64,000 nucleotides of DNA, from positions 2,148,453 through 2,212,452 of the forward strand of contig NZ_LT727828.1 in assembly GCF_900162685.1 (NCBI RefSeq), given 5' to 3'. Below the pieces are notes generated by a model. The model worked only from the letters and a program-made list of their open reading frames with translations. It ran no database searches and was not told the DNA's origin. Both the position numbers and the translations under genes were made by a program. Shown here one piece after another: positions 1 to 9,036 of the stretch (its first letter is position 1; the number at the start of each line of letters is the position of its first letter). Source of the stretch: Terribacillus halophilus (GTDB lineage Bacteria; Bacillota; Bacilli; Bacillales; Amphibacillaceae).

Positions 1-11
1 AAAAGGGCAAT

Positions 12-37
12 AAAAAAGACGGGCTTCCGTCTTTTTT
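12..37. terminator. Bidirectional intrinsic terminator downstream of suhB
   Basis: An 11-bp inverted repeat AAAAAAGACGG / CCGTCTTTTTT closes over a four-base loop, with an A/T run on each side. It lies 12 bases past the stop of the minus-strand suhB-like gene and can also stop transcription entering from the left. Confidence 0.85.
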
Positions 38-49
38 ATTTTAACTCAA

Positions 50-850
50 TTATTTTAACTCAATATAGTCATCAATTAATTCTTGATGGATGCTTGTATT
101 TGCCGCTACTACTGTTGTCCTGTTTAAGAAATCGACTGGCTGTCCAGAAGCATCCGTCAATTTGGCTCCTACTTCCTCTAATAAAACATAGCCGCCTGCA
201 TAATCCCAGGGTTGTAAACTAAAAGTCAAATATGCATCTGTAATACCTTCAGCAAGAAAAGCGAGTTCTAAAGCTGCTGAACCATAAGCTCTCGTTCCTA
301 TTGCTTTGTATACTAGCTGCTGCAGCTTTTCTTCATTTACACGACGGTTTGGGCATAACCAAAAATGATTCAGTTCAATCAAGCATTGGTCGAGCGTTTT
401 TTCCGGAAGTTTTGGAAGATGCTTATCATTTTTGAAAGCACCTTCTCCTCGTTTTGCATGATAAATAGTGCCCTCTATGACATTGTAAATCAAACCAATT
501 TCGGCTATACCTTCATGAATAATCCCGATGGAAATGGCAAAATTGGTTTTTTGGTGGACAAAATTCATTGTTCCGTCAATTGGGTCGATGATCCAAACGG
601 TACCGGTAGTCTCATAAACAGCTTCTCCTACACCTTCTTCACCTAAGACTTTGTGGCTTGGATAATTTTCTTCAATTTTCTTTAAGAAGAAAGATTCCAC
701 TGCTTTATCCATTTCAGTCACAAGATCTTTTGGGCTTGACTTTGTCATAATTTCCAATGGTGTATCCATTTTCTCTTTGATCAGCTGTCCAGCTTCCAGC
801 ACCCATTGATAGGCCTGTTCATGTAATGTGTGCTTCAATGATTGCTCCAT
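50..850 (-). CDS. suhB: Inositol monophosphatase family protein (YktC/SuhB-like)
   Basis: This 266-aa protein has the length of the family. It carries the Mg2+-dependent phosphatase signatures GEEG (about residues 70-74, metal-binding Glu), WIIDPIDGTMNF (about 86-97) and a C-terminal WDYAGG motif. The family hydrolyses myo-inositol 1-phosphate and related phosphate monoesters; in Bacillaceae the exact substrate is not settled. The start is the ATG at 850, behind a G-rich ribosome site. The neighbours ykzI, yktB, yktA and speA keep the B. subtilis yktC order. The function call is family-level. Confidence 0.93.
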   Translation of the reverse strand: MEQSLKHTLHEQAYQWVLEAGQLIKEKMDTPLEIMTKSSPKDLVTEMDKAVESFFLKKIEENYPSHKVLGEEGVGEAVYETTGTVWIIDPIDGTMNFVHQKTNFAISIGIIHEGIAEIGLIYNVIEGTIYHAKRGEGAFKNDKHLPKLPEKTLDQCLIELNHFWLCPNRRVNEEKLQQLVYKAIGTRAYGSAALELAFLAEGITDAYLTFSLQPWDYAGGYVLLEEVGAKLTDASGQPVDFLNRTTVVAANTSIHQELIDDYIELK

Positions 851-892
851 CTGTGCTCCCCCATTCTTTCCACTAGCTTAACATAAAACATC

Positions 893-1081
893 TTATGATT
901 CGAATTGATTCAGACGCTCTCGCAGTATATTCAGCCTTGCTTTCGTCTCTTTAATTACGGTCTTATCATTCTCCTGTATGGCATCATGCAACGTAACAAG
1001 CTGATAATCGATTTCCAGGCGAATCGCCGGCACTTTCTCCTCTGCTTCCCTTCTCCGCAATGCCTCCACTACATCACGCAT
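893..1081 (-). CDS. ykzI: Small conserved protein YkzI
   Basis: A 62-aa, highly charged and probably helical protein. The start chosen is the ATG at 1081, because AAGGAGG lies 8 bases upstream; an in-frame ATG further upstream at 1111 has no comparable site. Size, Arg/Glu/Leu-rich composition and position between yktC and yktB match B. subtilis YkzI, whose function is unknown. It probably shares a transcript with suhB, whose start lies 42 bases downstream. Confidence 0.75.
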   Translation of the reverse strand: MRDVVEALRRREAEEKVPAIRLEIDYQLVTLHDAIQENDKTVIKETKARLNILRERLNQFES

Positions 1082-1166
1082 TTCCCTTCCCTCCTTCATG
1101 TTTTTTATCATTCAGTCAAGTTGTTTCTTTTTACCACTGCAGCGCCGTTTGTAAACCTTTCCTTAC

Positions 1167-1195
1167 TTGCAATCTTCCTGCTTGACAGGTATGAT
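1167..1195 (+). promoter_or_regulatory. Candidate sigma-A promoter of yktB
   Basis: TTGCAA, a 17-base spacer, then TATGAT (5/6 to TATAAT), about 43 bases before the yktB ATG. The match is by eye only. Confidence 0.5.
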
Positions 1196-1237
1196 GAAAA
1201 AGATTTAACGGACAGATTTCGGCAAGGAGTGACACAA

Positions 1238-1861
1238 ATGTCAGCATTATTTACACAGCAGGATTTTGATGTATTTACGATAGATGGATTGGAAGAAAGA
1301 ATGGAAGAGCTGCGCAGTCGGCTGTCTCCGAAGTTAGAGATGCTTGCAACTGAACTGGCTCCCTTTGCAGAGCAAGTGACGGATGAAGATATGTATGTGC
1401 ATGTTGCTAAGCACGCTCGCCGTACGAAAAATCCTCCAAAAGATACGTGGTCAGCTTTAGCATCCAGTAAGCGAGGGTATAAAAAGCTTCCTCATTTTCA
1501 GATTGGCCTTTGGGGCAGTCATGTATTTGTTCAATTTGCCCTTATATACGAAAGTCCTTTTAAAGAAGCAGTTGGACAGAAAATGACAGAAGCAAAGCAG
1601 CAGATTCTAAATACCATCCCATCCCACTATGTCTGGTCAATGGATCATATGAAGCCAGATGCTTCACCTATCTCCGATGAATTGTACGATAAGATAGCAG
1701 ATCGCCTGCAGCATATTAAGAAATCAGAATTGGTATGCGGTGTTCATCTGCAGCCTGACGATCCGGCACTCGCTTCAAAAGCAGAATTTCTTAAGGTGTG
1801 TCAAGATGTCTTGAAACATACAGCTATTTTGTATGAACAAGCAGCGCATCAACATGCTTAA
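1238..1861 (+). CDS. yktB: UPF0637 family protein YktB
   Basis: The protein has 207 aa from the ATG at 1238, which AAGGAG precedes by 8 bases. The open frame continues upstream to 905, but those codons cover the promoter and ykzI, so the longer start is rejected. The N-terminus (FTQQDFDVFTIDGLEERME) and the central KDTWSALASSKRGYKKLPHF block match the YktB/UPF0637 family, cytoplasmic proteins of unknown function in Bacillaceae. It has its own promoter and terminator, so it appears monocistronic. Confidence 0.88.
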   Translation: MSALFTQQDFDVFTIDGLEERMEELRSRLSPKLEMLATELAPFAEQVTDEDMYVHVAKHARRTKNPPKDTWSALASSKRGYKKLPHFQIGLWGSHVFVQFALIYESPFKEAVGQKMTEAKQQILNTIPSHYVWSMDHMKPDASPISDELYDKIADRLQHIKKSELVCGVHLQPDDPALASKAEFLKVCQDVLKHTAILYEQAAHQHA

Positions 1862-1868
1862 TAAATAT

Positions 1869-1901
1869 CAAATCCCCTTCCTAGCTTGGAGGGGGATTTT
1901 G
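1869..1901. terminator. Intrinsic terminator between yktB and yktA
   Basis: AAATCCCC pairs with GGGGATTT, followed by a T run. It serves the convergent yktB (plus) and probably yktA (minus), whose stop is at 1904. Confidence 0.8.
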
Positions 1902-1903
1902 CT

Positions 1904-2173
1904 TTACATATTTATTTTTTCTCCAGGAGATGCAGCTTTTGCTTTTTGAACTGCCCGATAACTAGAGTATCCAGAGTCTTTTTCAAATTGTGCTCCCAAT
2001 TGTTTCTCTTCTGACTTGGAAGGCACTATTTGTTTAAAGCGCTCATAAGCAAGCAGCAAGTCGTCCCGCAAAATGCCATCTTCATATGTACGCTCGACTA
2101 AGGAGAAGAAATTTACAACATCAATAATTTCCTCTTTTGTCCACGTTTCATCTAATGGATAGCTATAGCTCAT
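1904..2173 (-). CDS. yktA: UPF0223 family protein YktA
   Basis: The protein has 89 aa from the ATG at 2173, which has AAGGAGG 7 bases upstream; the longer frame to 2224 has no ribosome site. It begins with MSYSYPLDETWTKEEI and contains the family-typical IVPSKSEEKQ and SGYSSYRAVQKAK segments. UPF0223 proteins are small helical cytoplasmic proteins of unknown role. It lies divergent to speA, with the intervening 125 bases holding the speA promoter. Confidence 0.88.
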   Translation of the reverse strand: MSYSYPLDETWTKEEIIDVVNFFSLVERTYEDGILRDDLLLAYERFKQIVPSKSEEKQLGAQFEKDSGYSSYRAVQKAKAASPGEKINM

Positions 2174-2251
2174 TTTACCCCCTCCTTCTCTGGATAATAG
2201 TGTAACACGAAAAGAGCAATCCATGCGAAGCTAGTAATCACAAGCTAGTTT

Positions 2252-2260
2252 TGCTATAAT
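2252..2260 (+). promoter_or_regulatory. Extended -10 promoter of speA
   Basis: TGC directly followed by a perfect TATAAT gives an extended -10 element; no good -35 is visible 17 bases upstream. CTAGTT (2245) and AACTAG (2272) form an inverted repeat around the expected transcription start. Confidence 0.6.
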
Positions 2261-2298
2261 TCTTTTGTTTTTAACTAGTAAAGAGGGTGTCAGCAAAG

Positions 2299-3771
2299 AT
2301 GTTTTCACAAGAACAAGCACCATTGTTTGATGGCTTGCGTAAGCATGCCGCGAACAAACCACTTCAATTCCACATACCTGGTCACAAAACAGGCAAAGGA
2401 ATGGACAGCGCATTTTCCGCTTTTATCGGAGAAAACGCACTTTCCATCGATTTAATCAATATAGAACCATTGGATGACCTGCATCATCCACATGGCATGA
2501 TTCAAGAAGCACAGCAGCTTGCAGCCAAAGCTTTTGGCGCGGATTACACCTTTTTCTCCGTTCAAGGTACAAGCACACCAATTATGGCAATGGTAATGAG
2601 TGTATGCAAACCTGGAGATAAAATTATTGTTCCGCGAAATGTGCATAAGTCTGTCACAAGTGCACTAATCTTTTCAGGCGCCATACCTATTTTCGTTCAT
2701 CCGCAGCTGGATCATCATCTTGGTATCTCACACGGCATTACACCTGCTGCTGTCGAGAAAGCATTAGAGGCAAATCCTGATGCCAAAGGAGTACTCGTCA
2801 TTAACCCGACGTACTTTGGTGTTGCGGCGGACTTAACTCAAATTGTAGATGTTTCGCATCGATATAATGTTCCTGTTCTTGTCGATGAAGCACACGGTGT
2901 TCATATCCATTTTCACGAACAAATGCCTGTCTCAGCAATGGCGGCAGGAGCAGACTTAGCGGCAACAAGCGTCCACAAGCTGGGCGGTTCTTTAACGCAG
3001 AGTTCTATATTAAATCTGCGTGAAGGGCTTGTTCGGCATGAGCAAGTACAAACGGTGCTTTCCATGCTTACTTCGACAAGCACTTCCTATATCCTGCTGG
3101 CATCTTTGGATGCAGCACGCCGCCAGCTTGCCACAAAAGGTGCGGAAATGAACACACGTACGATCCAGCTTGCGAATGATGCACGAAAGCAAATTAATGC
3201 CATCACTGGTCTGTATTGTGCTGGTGCAGAAATACTTGATTCAGAAGCCGCATTTGCTATCGACCCGACGAAGCTACTTGTGTCAGTTAAACAGCTTGGT
3301 ATTTCTGGGAGTGATGCAGAGCGGTGGCTGCGACAAGAAAAAAATATGGAAGTAGAACTTTCGGATTTATACAATCTGTTATTCTTAATTACGCCGGGTG
3401 ATACAGAAAAGGAAATCCAGCAGCTGCTGCATGCTTTAGCTGACCTGGCTGCATTGCACCAAGGAGGCATTTCTGCTCCTAACATGGAAGTCTCTGTTCC
3501 TGAGATGCCCGTTTTGTCACTTAGTCCTCGTGACGCATTTTACGCCGATACAGAAGCAATTCCGCTAGCGGAATCTGAAGGGCGGATTAGTGCTGAATCT
3601 ATTATGGTCTATCCACCAGGCATCCCGATTTTCATTCCCGGTGAAATTATAAGCGCTGAAAATATCATCTATATTAAACGCAATATAGAAGCAGGTCTCC
3701 CCGTACAGGGGTTAATGGATGAATCGAGCGAATATATTCGTGTCATTAAAGAACATCGCGCTTTCCGGTAA
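2299..3771 (+). CDS. speA: Orn/Lys/Arg decarboxylase (arginine decarboxylase SpeA type)
   Basis: A 490-aa fold-type I PLP enzyme, the usual length of Bacillus SpeA. Visible signatures are FHIPGHKTGKG near residue 25, DEAHG near 195 and the Schiff-base lysine motif SVHKLGG near 225, followed by the C-terminal domain of the group I decarboxylase family. It removes CO2 from a basic amino acid, probably arginine to agmatine for polyamine synthesis; substrate choice cannot be read from the motifs alone. ATG 2299 is preferred over GTG 2287, which overlaps the ribosome site. Location next to yktA matches B. subtilis speA. Confidence 0.92.
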   Translation: MFSQEQAPLFDGLRKHAANKPLQFHIPGHKTGKGMDSAFSAFIGENALSIDLINIEPLDDLHHPHGMIQEAQQLAAKAFGADYTFFSVQGTSTPIMAMVMSVCKPGDKIIVPRNVHKSVTSALIFSGAIPIFVHPQLDHHLGISHGITPAAVEKALEANPDAKGVLVINPTYFGVAADLTQIVDVSHRYNVPVLVDEAHGVHIHFHEQMPVSAMAAGADLAATSVHKLGGSLTQSSILNLREGLVRHEQVQTVLSMLTSTSTSYILLASLDAARRQLATKGAEMNTRTIQLANDARKQINAITGLYCAGAEILDSEAAFAIDPTKLLVSVKQLGISGSDAERWLRQEKNMEVELSDLYNLLFLITPGDTEKEIQQLLHALADLAALHQGGISAPNMEVSVPEMPVLSLSPRDAFYADTEAIPLAESEGRISAESIMVYPPGIPIFIPGEIISAENIIYIKRNIEAGLPVQGLMDESSEYIRVIKEHRAFR

Positions 3772-3837
3772 TAAAGCGAAGTAATCGGGTTATACATGAA
3801 GGCAACAGATTTAACGCTTCCCCGACTCTTAAACAAG

Positions 3838-3893
3838 AGAAAATCCGAGCTACGTCAATTCTTATTAAAGAATCGGCATAGCTCGGATTTTTG
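3838..3893 (+). terminator. Intrinsic terminator of speA
   Basis: The long stem AAATCCGAGCTA / TAGCTCGGATTT has a second inner pairing (ATTCTT / AAGAAT) and ends in TTTTTG. It sits 70 bases after the speA stop, just before the convergent deacetylase gene. Confidence 0.85.
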
Positions 3894-3911
3894 TTTAATG
3901 CACGTTCATTG

Positions 3912-4754
3912 TTAAGATGGTCGTTCAATTGTTTCGGGATCTACTAGTGTGAAGCCTTTGTCTCTCAAGCCTTTCACAATTTCAGGAACAGCTGCTGCTG
4001 TCCATTCTCGGTCATGCATAAGCAGATTCGCCCCATTTCCGAGCAGCTCTGTGTTTACCATAATATCTGCCAACGCGTCTTTGTCCTGGTACTGACTTTC
4101 CCAATCGTACCCATAGGTCCAGTTCATGACTGCCATTCCTTCATCTTCAGCCAGCTGTCTTGAGTAGTCCGTATTTTCTCCAAATGGGGCACGGAAGAAC
4201 GCTGGCTTCTCCCCAGTAATTTCTTCTACCAATTTGTTTACTTTTAAGATCTCTTCTTTTGTTTCTTCCTGTGTTAAGTCATTTAGATTCGCATGACTAT
4301 ATGTATGGTTTCCGATAGCAAAACCCATGTCATGAATCTTTTTTAATGTCTCTTTTTCTTCATCCGTTGTCAAAAAATGTCCGTTAACAAAAAAGATTGC
4401 CGGCGCATTTAGTTCTTTTAATGTTTTTGCAATTTCTAATGCATGCTTATCCGGCGCATCGTCAAATGTCAGCAAAGCTACCTGTGCTTCTGCGTTATCA
4501 ATAGGTACAATGGAAGAAATTTCGGAAACCTTGTACTTCGGTTCTTGCTTCTCCTCCTGCTTTACCGCTTCTTGTTTTTCCTGTTCTGCTTCCTTTTCCG
4601 CTTTTACTTCCTCTTGCTTTTCTTGTTCTTGTTCCTGTTCTTGGGACGTATCTTCCTTGGTTTGCTCAGATGATGACTGATCCGCACTTGCACAACCGGT
4701 AAACACCAGAACGGATAATACAGCTAGCAGCGGAAATACTAAGTATCTCTTCAT
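3912..4754 (-). CDS. Polysaccharide deacetylase lipoprotein (NodB domain)
   Basis: The 280-aa protein starts with a lipoprotein signal (lipobox LVFTGC, Cys about residue 21). A disordered linker of about 45 residues rich in Glu, Lys and Gln follows. A NodB-homology domain starts about residue 85, with LTFDDA (catalytic Asp plus metal Asp), GNHTYSH (metal His pair) and FRAPFG. This is a membrane-tethered, exported Zn-dependent deacetylase, likely acting on peptidoglycan or other wall GlcNAc/MurNAc polymers; the substrate is inferred. The charged linker probably spans the wall. It appears monocistronic with no functional partner beside it. Confidence 0.88.
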   Translation of the reverse strand: MKRYLVFPLLAVLSVLVFTGCASADQSSSEQTKEDTSQEQEQEQEKQEEVKAEKEAEQEKQEAVKQEEKQEPKYKVSEISSIVPIDNAEAQVALLTFDDAPDKHALEIAKTLKELNAPAIFFVNGHFLTTDEEKETLKKIHDMGFAIGNHTYSHANLNDLTQEETKEEILKVNKLVEEITGEKPAFFRAPFGENTDYSRQLAEDEGMAVMNWTYGYDWESQYQDKDALADIMVNTELLGNGANLLMHDREWTAAAVPEIVKGLRDKGFTLVDPETIERPS

Positions 4755-4863
4755 AACTTACACCCTCCAAAATGACATGTTATTGCCATTATAGAGGAAA
4801 CACCTGCTCATGTAACGTAAGAAGGCCTTTCCTGTCGAGATGCAAGGAATTATATCAATAATG

Positions 4864-4889
4864 GTTTATTTAAATCGAATTATGGGTAT
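4864..4889 (+). promoter_or_regulatory. Sigma-B-type promoter upstream of the first BCCT transporter
   Basis: GTTTAT, a 14-base spacer, then GGGTAT: 5/6 and 6/6 to the B. subtilis sigma-B consensus GTTTAA-N12-15-GGGTAT. It lies about 75 bases before the start codon, just upstream of a vegetative-type -10 element. Confidence 0.7.
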
Positions 4890-4907
4890 CAAAAGAAAGT
4901 GATAATT

Positions 4908-4916
4908 TGTTATAAT
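4908..4916 (+). promoter_or_regulatory. Extended -10 sigma-A promoter of the first BCCT transporter
   Basis: TGT followed by a perfect TATAAT, 48 bases ahead of the ATG. Its -35 region is weak and overlaps the sigma-B-type -10, so the two promoters are nested. Confidence 0.55.
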
Positions 4917-4964
4917 GGTTATTTGCATAAGAAAGTACAAGCTTTTAGCGGAAAGGATTGACTT

Positions 4965-6518
4965 ATGAAAAAAACAACTAGTGTATTCTGGTGGGGAGTC
5001 GGAATCGTAATTGCTTTTCTAATTTGGGGAAGCATTCCTGAATCTATTCTTCCAAACGGGAATACAGCGAATGTTACAAACATTATACAAGCTTTTCTAA
5101 TTGATCAATTTGGCTGGTTCTACTTAATTGCTGCTACTATCTTCCTTGGTTTTGCCATTTTCCTCATGTTTTCGAAGTACGGGAAAATCAGACTGGGTAA
5201 ACCAGAAGACAGACCGGAGTACAGCTACATATCATGGTTTGCAATGCTGTTTAGTGCCGGTATGGGTATTGGTCTTGTGTTCTGGGGAGCTTCAGAACCT
5301 CTTAACCATTTCAATACGCCTCCTACAATTGTAGGCGAAGCAAGCTCAGCAGAAGCTGGAACAACTGCCTTAGCGTACAGCTTCTTTCACTGGGGTCTGC
5401 ACCCATGGGCTATTTATGCCACACTAGCTCTGGCAATTGCTTACTTTACTTTCCGTAAAGATTCGAATGGCGGTGTGATTAGTTCCATTCTTGAGCCAAT
5501 CTTTGGTAAACGTGTTTTGGGGCCATTAGGTAAGACAATTGATATCATAGCGGTATTTGCTACTATCTTTGGTGTTGCAACTTCTTTAGGATTGGGCGCC
5601 ATTCAAATCAGCACCGGTTTGGGGTATGTATTTGATGGAATTGAGTCATCATTTGGTCTTCAGTTATTAATTATTGTTATTGTGACAGTACTGTTCATCA
5701 CTTCTGCATTAAGCGGTGTTGATAAAGGGATGAAGTTAATCAGTAACGCTAACATCATCATCGCGATTATTTTGATGCTGGCAGTACTTTTCCTAGGTCC
5801 AACTAACTTTATTTTAAGTTCATTTTCCACGTCACTCGGACAATATATCCAGCATCTGCCGGAATGGAGTTTCCGTTTGACACCTTACGATACCGACAAC
5901 GCATGGATCGGTAATTGGACTCTGTTCTACTGGGCTTGGTGGATTGCTTGGGCACCATTTGTTGCGACATTTATCGCTCGCGTTTCTCGGGGTCGTACTA
6001 TCCGTGAATTTGTGACAGGCGTTCTCTTAGTGCCAACTATTTTCGGTGCTATCTGGTTTGCTGTATTTGGTGCAACAGGTATTCACATGGAATACTTTGA
6101 AGGAATTGACTTGTTCAGTGACATTTCTCAATTCGGCTCAGAAGTAGGCTTATTTGCACTGTTATCCAATATTCCAGGTGGAACAGTTCTTTCTATTGTA
6201 GCTTTGTTGTTGATTAGTACATTCTTCATTACATCAGCGGACTCCGCTACCTTTGTATTGGGTATGCAGACAACAAATGGAGATATCCATCCAAGCAAGA
6301 GCGTACGTCTTACTTGGGGACTTATCCAATCAGCAACAGCAGCTATTCTGCTCTTCGTTGGCGGATTAAATGCCTTACAAACAGCATCCATCATTGCAGC
6401 TTTTCCATTTGCGATTATAATGGTACTTGTCGTTGTCTCACTCATTATTTCGTTTAAGCAAGAAGCTAAACGTCTTGATTTAACAGCTACATCGAAAAAG
6501 GAAAAAACGGGAGAGTAA
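4965..6518 (+). CDS. BCCT family glycine betaine/osmolyte transporter (OpuD-like)
   Basis: The 517-aa integral membrane protein has about 12 hydrophobic segments. It carries the BCCT hallmarks: the glycine-rich GMGIGLVFWGASEP motif (about residues 100-113) and the tryptophan-rich FYWAWWIAWAPFVATFIARVSRGRT segment (about 318-342). These carriers import betaine, proline betaine or choline with Na+ or H+. Length and motifs fit OpuD/BetL better than the longer OpuE-unrelated BetP forms; the substrate is inferred. Nested sigma-B-like and sigma-A promoters precede it, consistent with osmotic or general-stress control. A second paralogue is at 47520-49022. Confidence 0.93.
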   Translation: MKKTTSVFWWGVGIVIAFLIWGSIPESILPNGNTANVTNIIQAFLIDQFGWFYLIAATIFLGFAIFLMFSKYGKIRLGKPEDRPEYSYISWFAMLFSAGMGIGLVFWGASEPLNHFNTPPTIVGEASSAEAGTTALAYSFFHWGLHPWAIYATLALAIAYFTFRKDSNGGVISSILEPIFGKRVLGPLGKTIDIIAVFATIFGVATSLGLGAIQISTGLGYVFDGIESSFGLQLLIIVIVTVLFITSALSGVDKGMKLISNANIIIAIILMLAVLFLGPTNFILSSFSTSLGQYIQHLPEWSFRLTPYDTDNAWIGNWTLFYWAWWIAWAPFVATFIARVSRGRTIREFVTGVLLVPTIFGAIWFAVFGATGIHMEYFEGIDLFSDISQFGSEVGLFALLSNIPGGTVLSIVALLLISTFFITSADSATFVLGMQTTNGDIHPSKSVRLTWGLIQSATAAILLFVGGLNALQTASIIAAFPFAIIMVLVVVSLIISFKQEAKRLDLTATSKKEKTGE

Positions 6519-6534
6519 TTCTCCTGTTTTTTTG
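6502..6534 (+). terminator. Intrinsic terminator overlapping the BCCT stop codon
   Basis: CGGGAGA pairs with TCTCCTG around a short loop that contains the TAA stop, extended by A/T pairs and followed by seven T residues. Confidence 0.75.
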
Positions 6535-6576
6535 TTTGCAGGAATTTTGTTCTCAACGAAATTCAATTAGCAAGAG

Positions 6577-7608
6577 GTGAATTTCGCGGAATTAAAAGAA
6601 GATATTTTGCAAATACGAGATACTTCCTACACTATCGGTTAAAAAATAGGTGCTTTTTATGCTGGCAACTCTATACTGAACCAATTTAAGCAATTATCCG
6701 CTTCTCATACAAACTACCAAGAGATACAAGATCTGTTCTCCTCTTTTGCCCCTCATCTTCTAGATGAACTAGAGGAAATTGCAGATGGTATAGGTATTCA
6801 TCCTCTGCAAGCTGCTTCTTTTTACAGCGGGTATAATATGCAACGCCCCCATGCTCTTGGCTGCTCTGCTCTTGGGAACCATGCTGCCTATGTAAGAAAT
6901 TATGATTTTACACCTGACTAATATGATCATTGCTTAAGCTTTTTGTCTCCAACTGATGTATATAGTACAATCGGATACAACCTTCAGCTAATTGGTAGAC
7001 ACGAGGGAGTAAATGAAAAAGGACTCGTCATTGGACTTCATTTCGTCAGTAATCAAGGCTTCAGCAAAGGCTTGGCTGCTTGGACTGCTGTCCGTATAGC
7101 ACTTGATACTTGTGCAACAACTAATCAGGTGATTGAGTTATTTAAGCTGCTGCCCCATGCTTCTTGCTATAATTTTTCTGTAGGAGATGCAAATGGACAT
7201 CATGTCGTCCTAGAAATAACCCCGAATACAGTTTATGTTCGCACATCGGATACAGGCTTAGTTTGTACGAATCACTTTGTGCAGACAGAAAAGTATAACC
7301 GAGAGGATGTGACTAGCACGCGCGCTCGTTACAGCTTTCTGTCTGCACAAAGAACTGCCTTGATGAACCAGACAGATTTATTCAAGTTATTCGCAGATCC
7401 TGCTTCTCCCCTCTTTTTTGATGACTACGACAACTTATTTGGTACATTACATACGTTTGCTTATTCGTTTGAAACAAAGCGCTTAATTACATCTTTAGCT
7501 CAAGGAGCTCTATTAGATATAAATGCTTCAGATTGGTTTTCCGGAAAGAACCTCTCCAAAAAAGCAATTTATGGCTATATAGCAAAAAAGCCTACCCAAA
7601 AAGGGTAG
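6577..7608 (+). pseudogene. Peptidase C45 / acyl-CoA:6-aminopenicillanate acyltransferase-like gene with two in-frame TAA codons
   Basis: One frame reads through 343 sense-length codons and stops at 7608, but TAA occurs at 6640-6642 and at 6919-6921. Around them the protein is family-like: DILQIRDTSYTIG-stop-KIGAFY near the N-terminus, the Ntn-hydrolase self-cleavage site HALG-CSALGN at about codon 95, then RNYDFTPD-stop-YDH, GYNLQLIGRHEGVNEKGLVIGLHFV and SCYNFSVGDANG. No frameshift is apparent. The only long stretch without stops is 6943-7608 (221 codons, TTG first), which lacks the nucleophilic Cys and cannot be an active enzyme alone. The N-terminus is also unclear: GTG 6577 overlaps the only ribosome-site-like sequence. 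Probably a recent pseudogene; C45 enzymes are amidases/acyltransferases of varied substrate. Confidence 0.75.
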
Positions 7609-7614
7609 GCTTTT
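7586..7614. terminator. Bidirectional terminator between the C45 pseudogene and pdhD
   Basis: AAAAGCCTACCC and GGGTAGGCTTTT form a perfect 12-bp stem over a five-A loop. It ends nine bases from the pdhD stop and overlaps the pseudogene stop. Confidence 0.9.
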
Positions 7615-7623
7615 AAGAATCCA

Positions 7624-9033
7624 TTATTTTACGATATGGATTGGTGTGCCGATTGCAACTTCAGCCGCTTCCATTGTGATCTCACCAAGAGATGGGTGAG
7701 CATGGATTGTAAGTGCGATATCTTCAGCAGTAATACCAGACTCAACAGCTAGGCCAAGTTCAGCGATCATATCACTAGCATTAGGACCAGCGATTTGCGC
7801 GCCTAGGACAACACCGTCTTCTTCACGAGTAACAAGTTTCATGAAACCGTCACTGTCGTTAAGAGATAGTGCACGACCGTTAGCAGCAAATGGGAATTTA
7901 GATGCTTTTACTTTGTAGCCAGCATCTTTAGCAGACTTCTCTGTATGACCTACAGACGCAAGTTCTGGCTCAGAGAATACTACCATTGGAATACCATTAT
8001 AATCGATAGCAGATGGTTTGCCGCTGATTGCTTCCGCAGCAATCTTACCTTCGTAAGAAGCTTTGTGAGCAAGTGGCGGTCCTTCTACGATATCACCGAT
8101 TGCATAGATATTTTCAACATTTGTACGGCACTGTTCGTCGATTTCGATCAAGCCGCGGTCAGTCATCTTAATGCCTACTTCTTCTAAACCAAGTTCAGAA
8201 GTGTTCGGACGACGACCTACAGTTACAAGTACATAATCAGCATCAATTGTTTCTTCTTTACCGTTTGCTTCATATGTTACTTTAACGCCATCAGCAGACT
8301 CTTCAACGCCTTTTGCCATAGCCTCTGTAACAATGTTAACGCCTTTTTTCTTCAGTCCGCGGGAAACAAGTGATGTCATTTGTTTCTCGAAACCGCTAAG
8401 GATATCTTTCATTCCTTCAAGAACTGTAACTTCAGTACCGAAGTTAGCATAAGCAGTACCAAGCTCGATTCCTACGTAACCACCGCCGATAACGACAAGT
8501 TTCTTAGGAATTTCTTTAAGATTAAGTGCACCAGTTGAATCTAGTACACGATCAGTGTACTTGAATGTTGGTAACTCGATCGGAGTAGAACCTGTTGCAA
8601 TAATACAGTTGTTAAATGTGTAAGTTTGAGAGTTCTTCTCATCCATTACTTTTACTGTATTTTTGTCAACGAAGTAAACTTCACCTGATACTACATCTAC
8701 TTTGTTTCCTTTCAATAGACCGCCAACACCAGAAGTAAGCTTGTTTACAACGCTAGCTTTCCAGTCTTGTACTTTAGAGAAGTCTACTTTTGCTCCTTCA
8801 GTAGAAATACCAAGATCAGCATCACCATGTGCATATTCTACTTTGTGACCAGCTTGGATCAATGCTTTAGAAGGAATACAACCAACGTTTAAGCAAACAC
8901 CGCCAAGGTTGCCTTTCTCTACTACTGTTACTTTTTGACCTTCTTGTGCAGCGCGGATGGCAGCTACATAGCCGCCAGGTCCCGCACCTACAACAAGAGT
9001 ATCTAATTCGATTGGGAAGTCTCCTACTACCAT
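7624..9033 (-). CDS. pdhD: Dihydrolipoyl dehydrogenase, E3 of pyruvate dehydrogenase
   Basis: The 469-aa FAD/NAD disulfide oxidoreductase has an N-terminal FAD site ([17 protein letters not shown]), the redox pair [13 protein letters not shown] (about residues 42-54), the NAD site [12 protein letters not shown] near 183 and the C-terminal HAHPSLGE catalytic His-Glu motif of the dimer interface. It reoxidises dihydrolipoamide on E2, and in B. subtilis it is also used by other 2-oxoacid complexes. It is the last gene of pdhABCD, with only three bases after the pdhC stop. Confidence 0.98.
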   Translation of the reverse strand: MVVGDFPIELDTLVVGAGPGGYVAAIRAAQEGQKVTVVEKGNLGGVCLNVGCIPSKALIQAGHKVEYAHGDADLGISTEGAKVDFSKVQDWKASVVNKLTSGVGGLLKGNKVDVVSGEVYFVDKNTVKVMDEKNSQTYTFNNCIIATGSTPIELPTFKYTDRVLDSTGALNLKEIPKKLVVIGGGYVGIELGTAYANFGTEVTVLEGMKDILSGFEKQMTSLVSRGLKKKGVNIVTEAMAKGVEESADGVKVTYEANGKEETIDADYVLVTVGRRPNTSELGLEEVGIKMTDRGLIEIDEQCRTNVENIYAIGDIVEGPPLAHKASYEGKIAAEAISGKPSAIDYNGIPMVVFSEPELASVGHTEKSAKDAGYKVKASKFPFAANGRALSLNDSDGFMKLVTREEDGVVLGAQIAGPNASDMIAELGLAVESGITAEDIALTIHAHPSLGEITMEAAEVAIGTPIHIVK

Positions 9034-9036
9034 TCC

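Noticed and set aside
905-1237. N-terminal extension of yktB to 318 aa
   Set aside because: It covers the yktB promoter and the antisense of ykzI; the ATG at 1238 has the ribosome site and the family N-terminus.
4443-4673. Leu/Phe-rich plus-strand ORF
   Set aside because: It is the complement of the Glu/Lys/Gln-rich linker of the deacetylase lipoprotein.
6943-7608. Independent 221-aa gene starting at TTG 6943
   Set aside because: No ribosome site; homology continues in frame upstream through the TAA, and the catalytic Cys would be missing.
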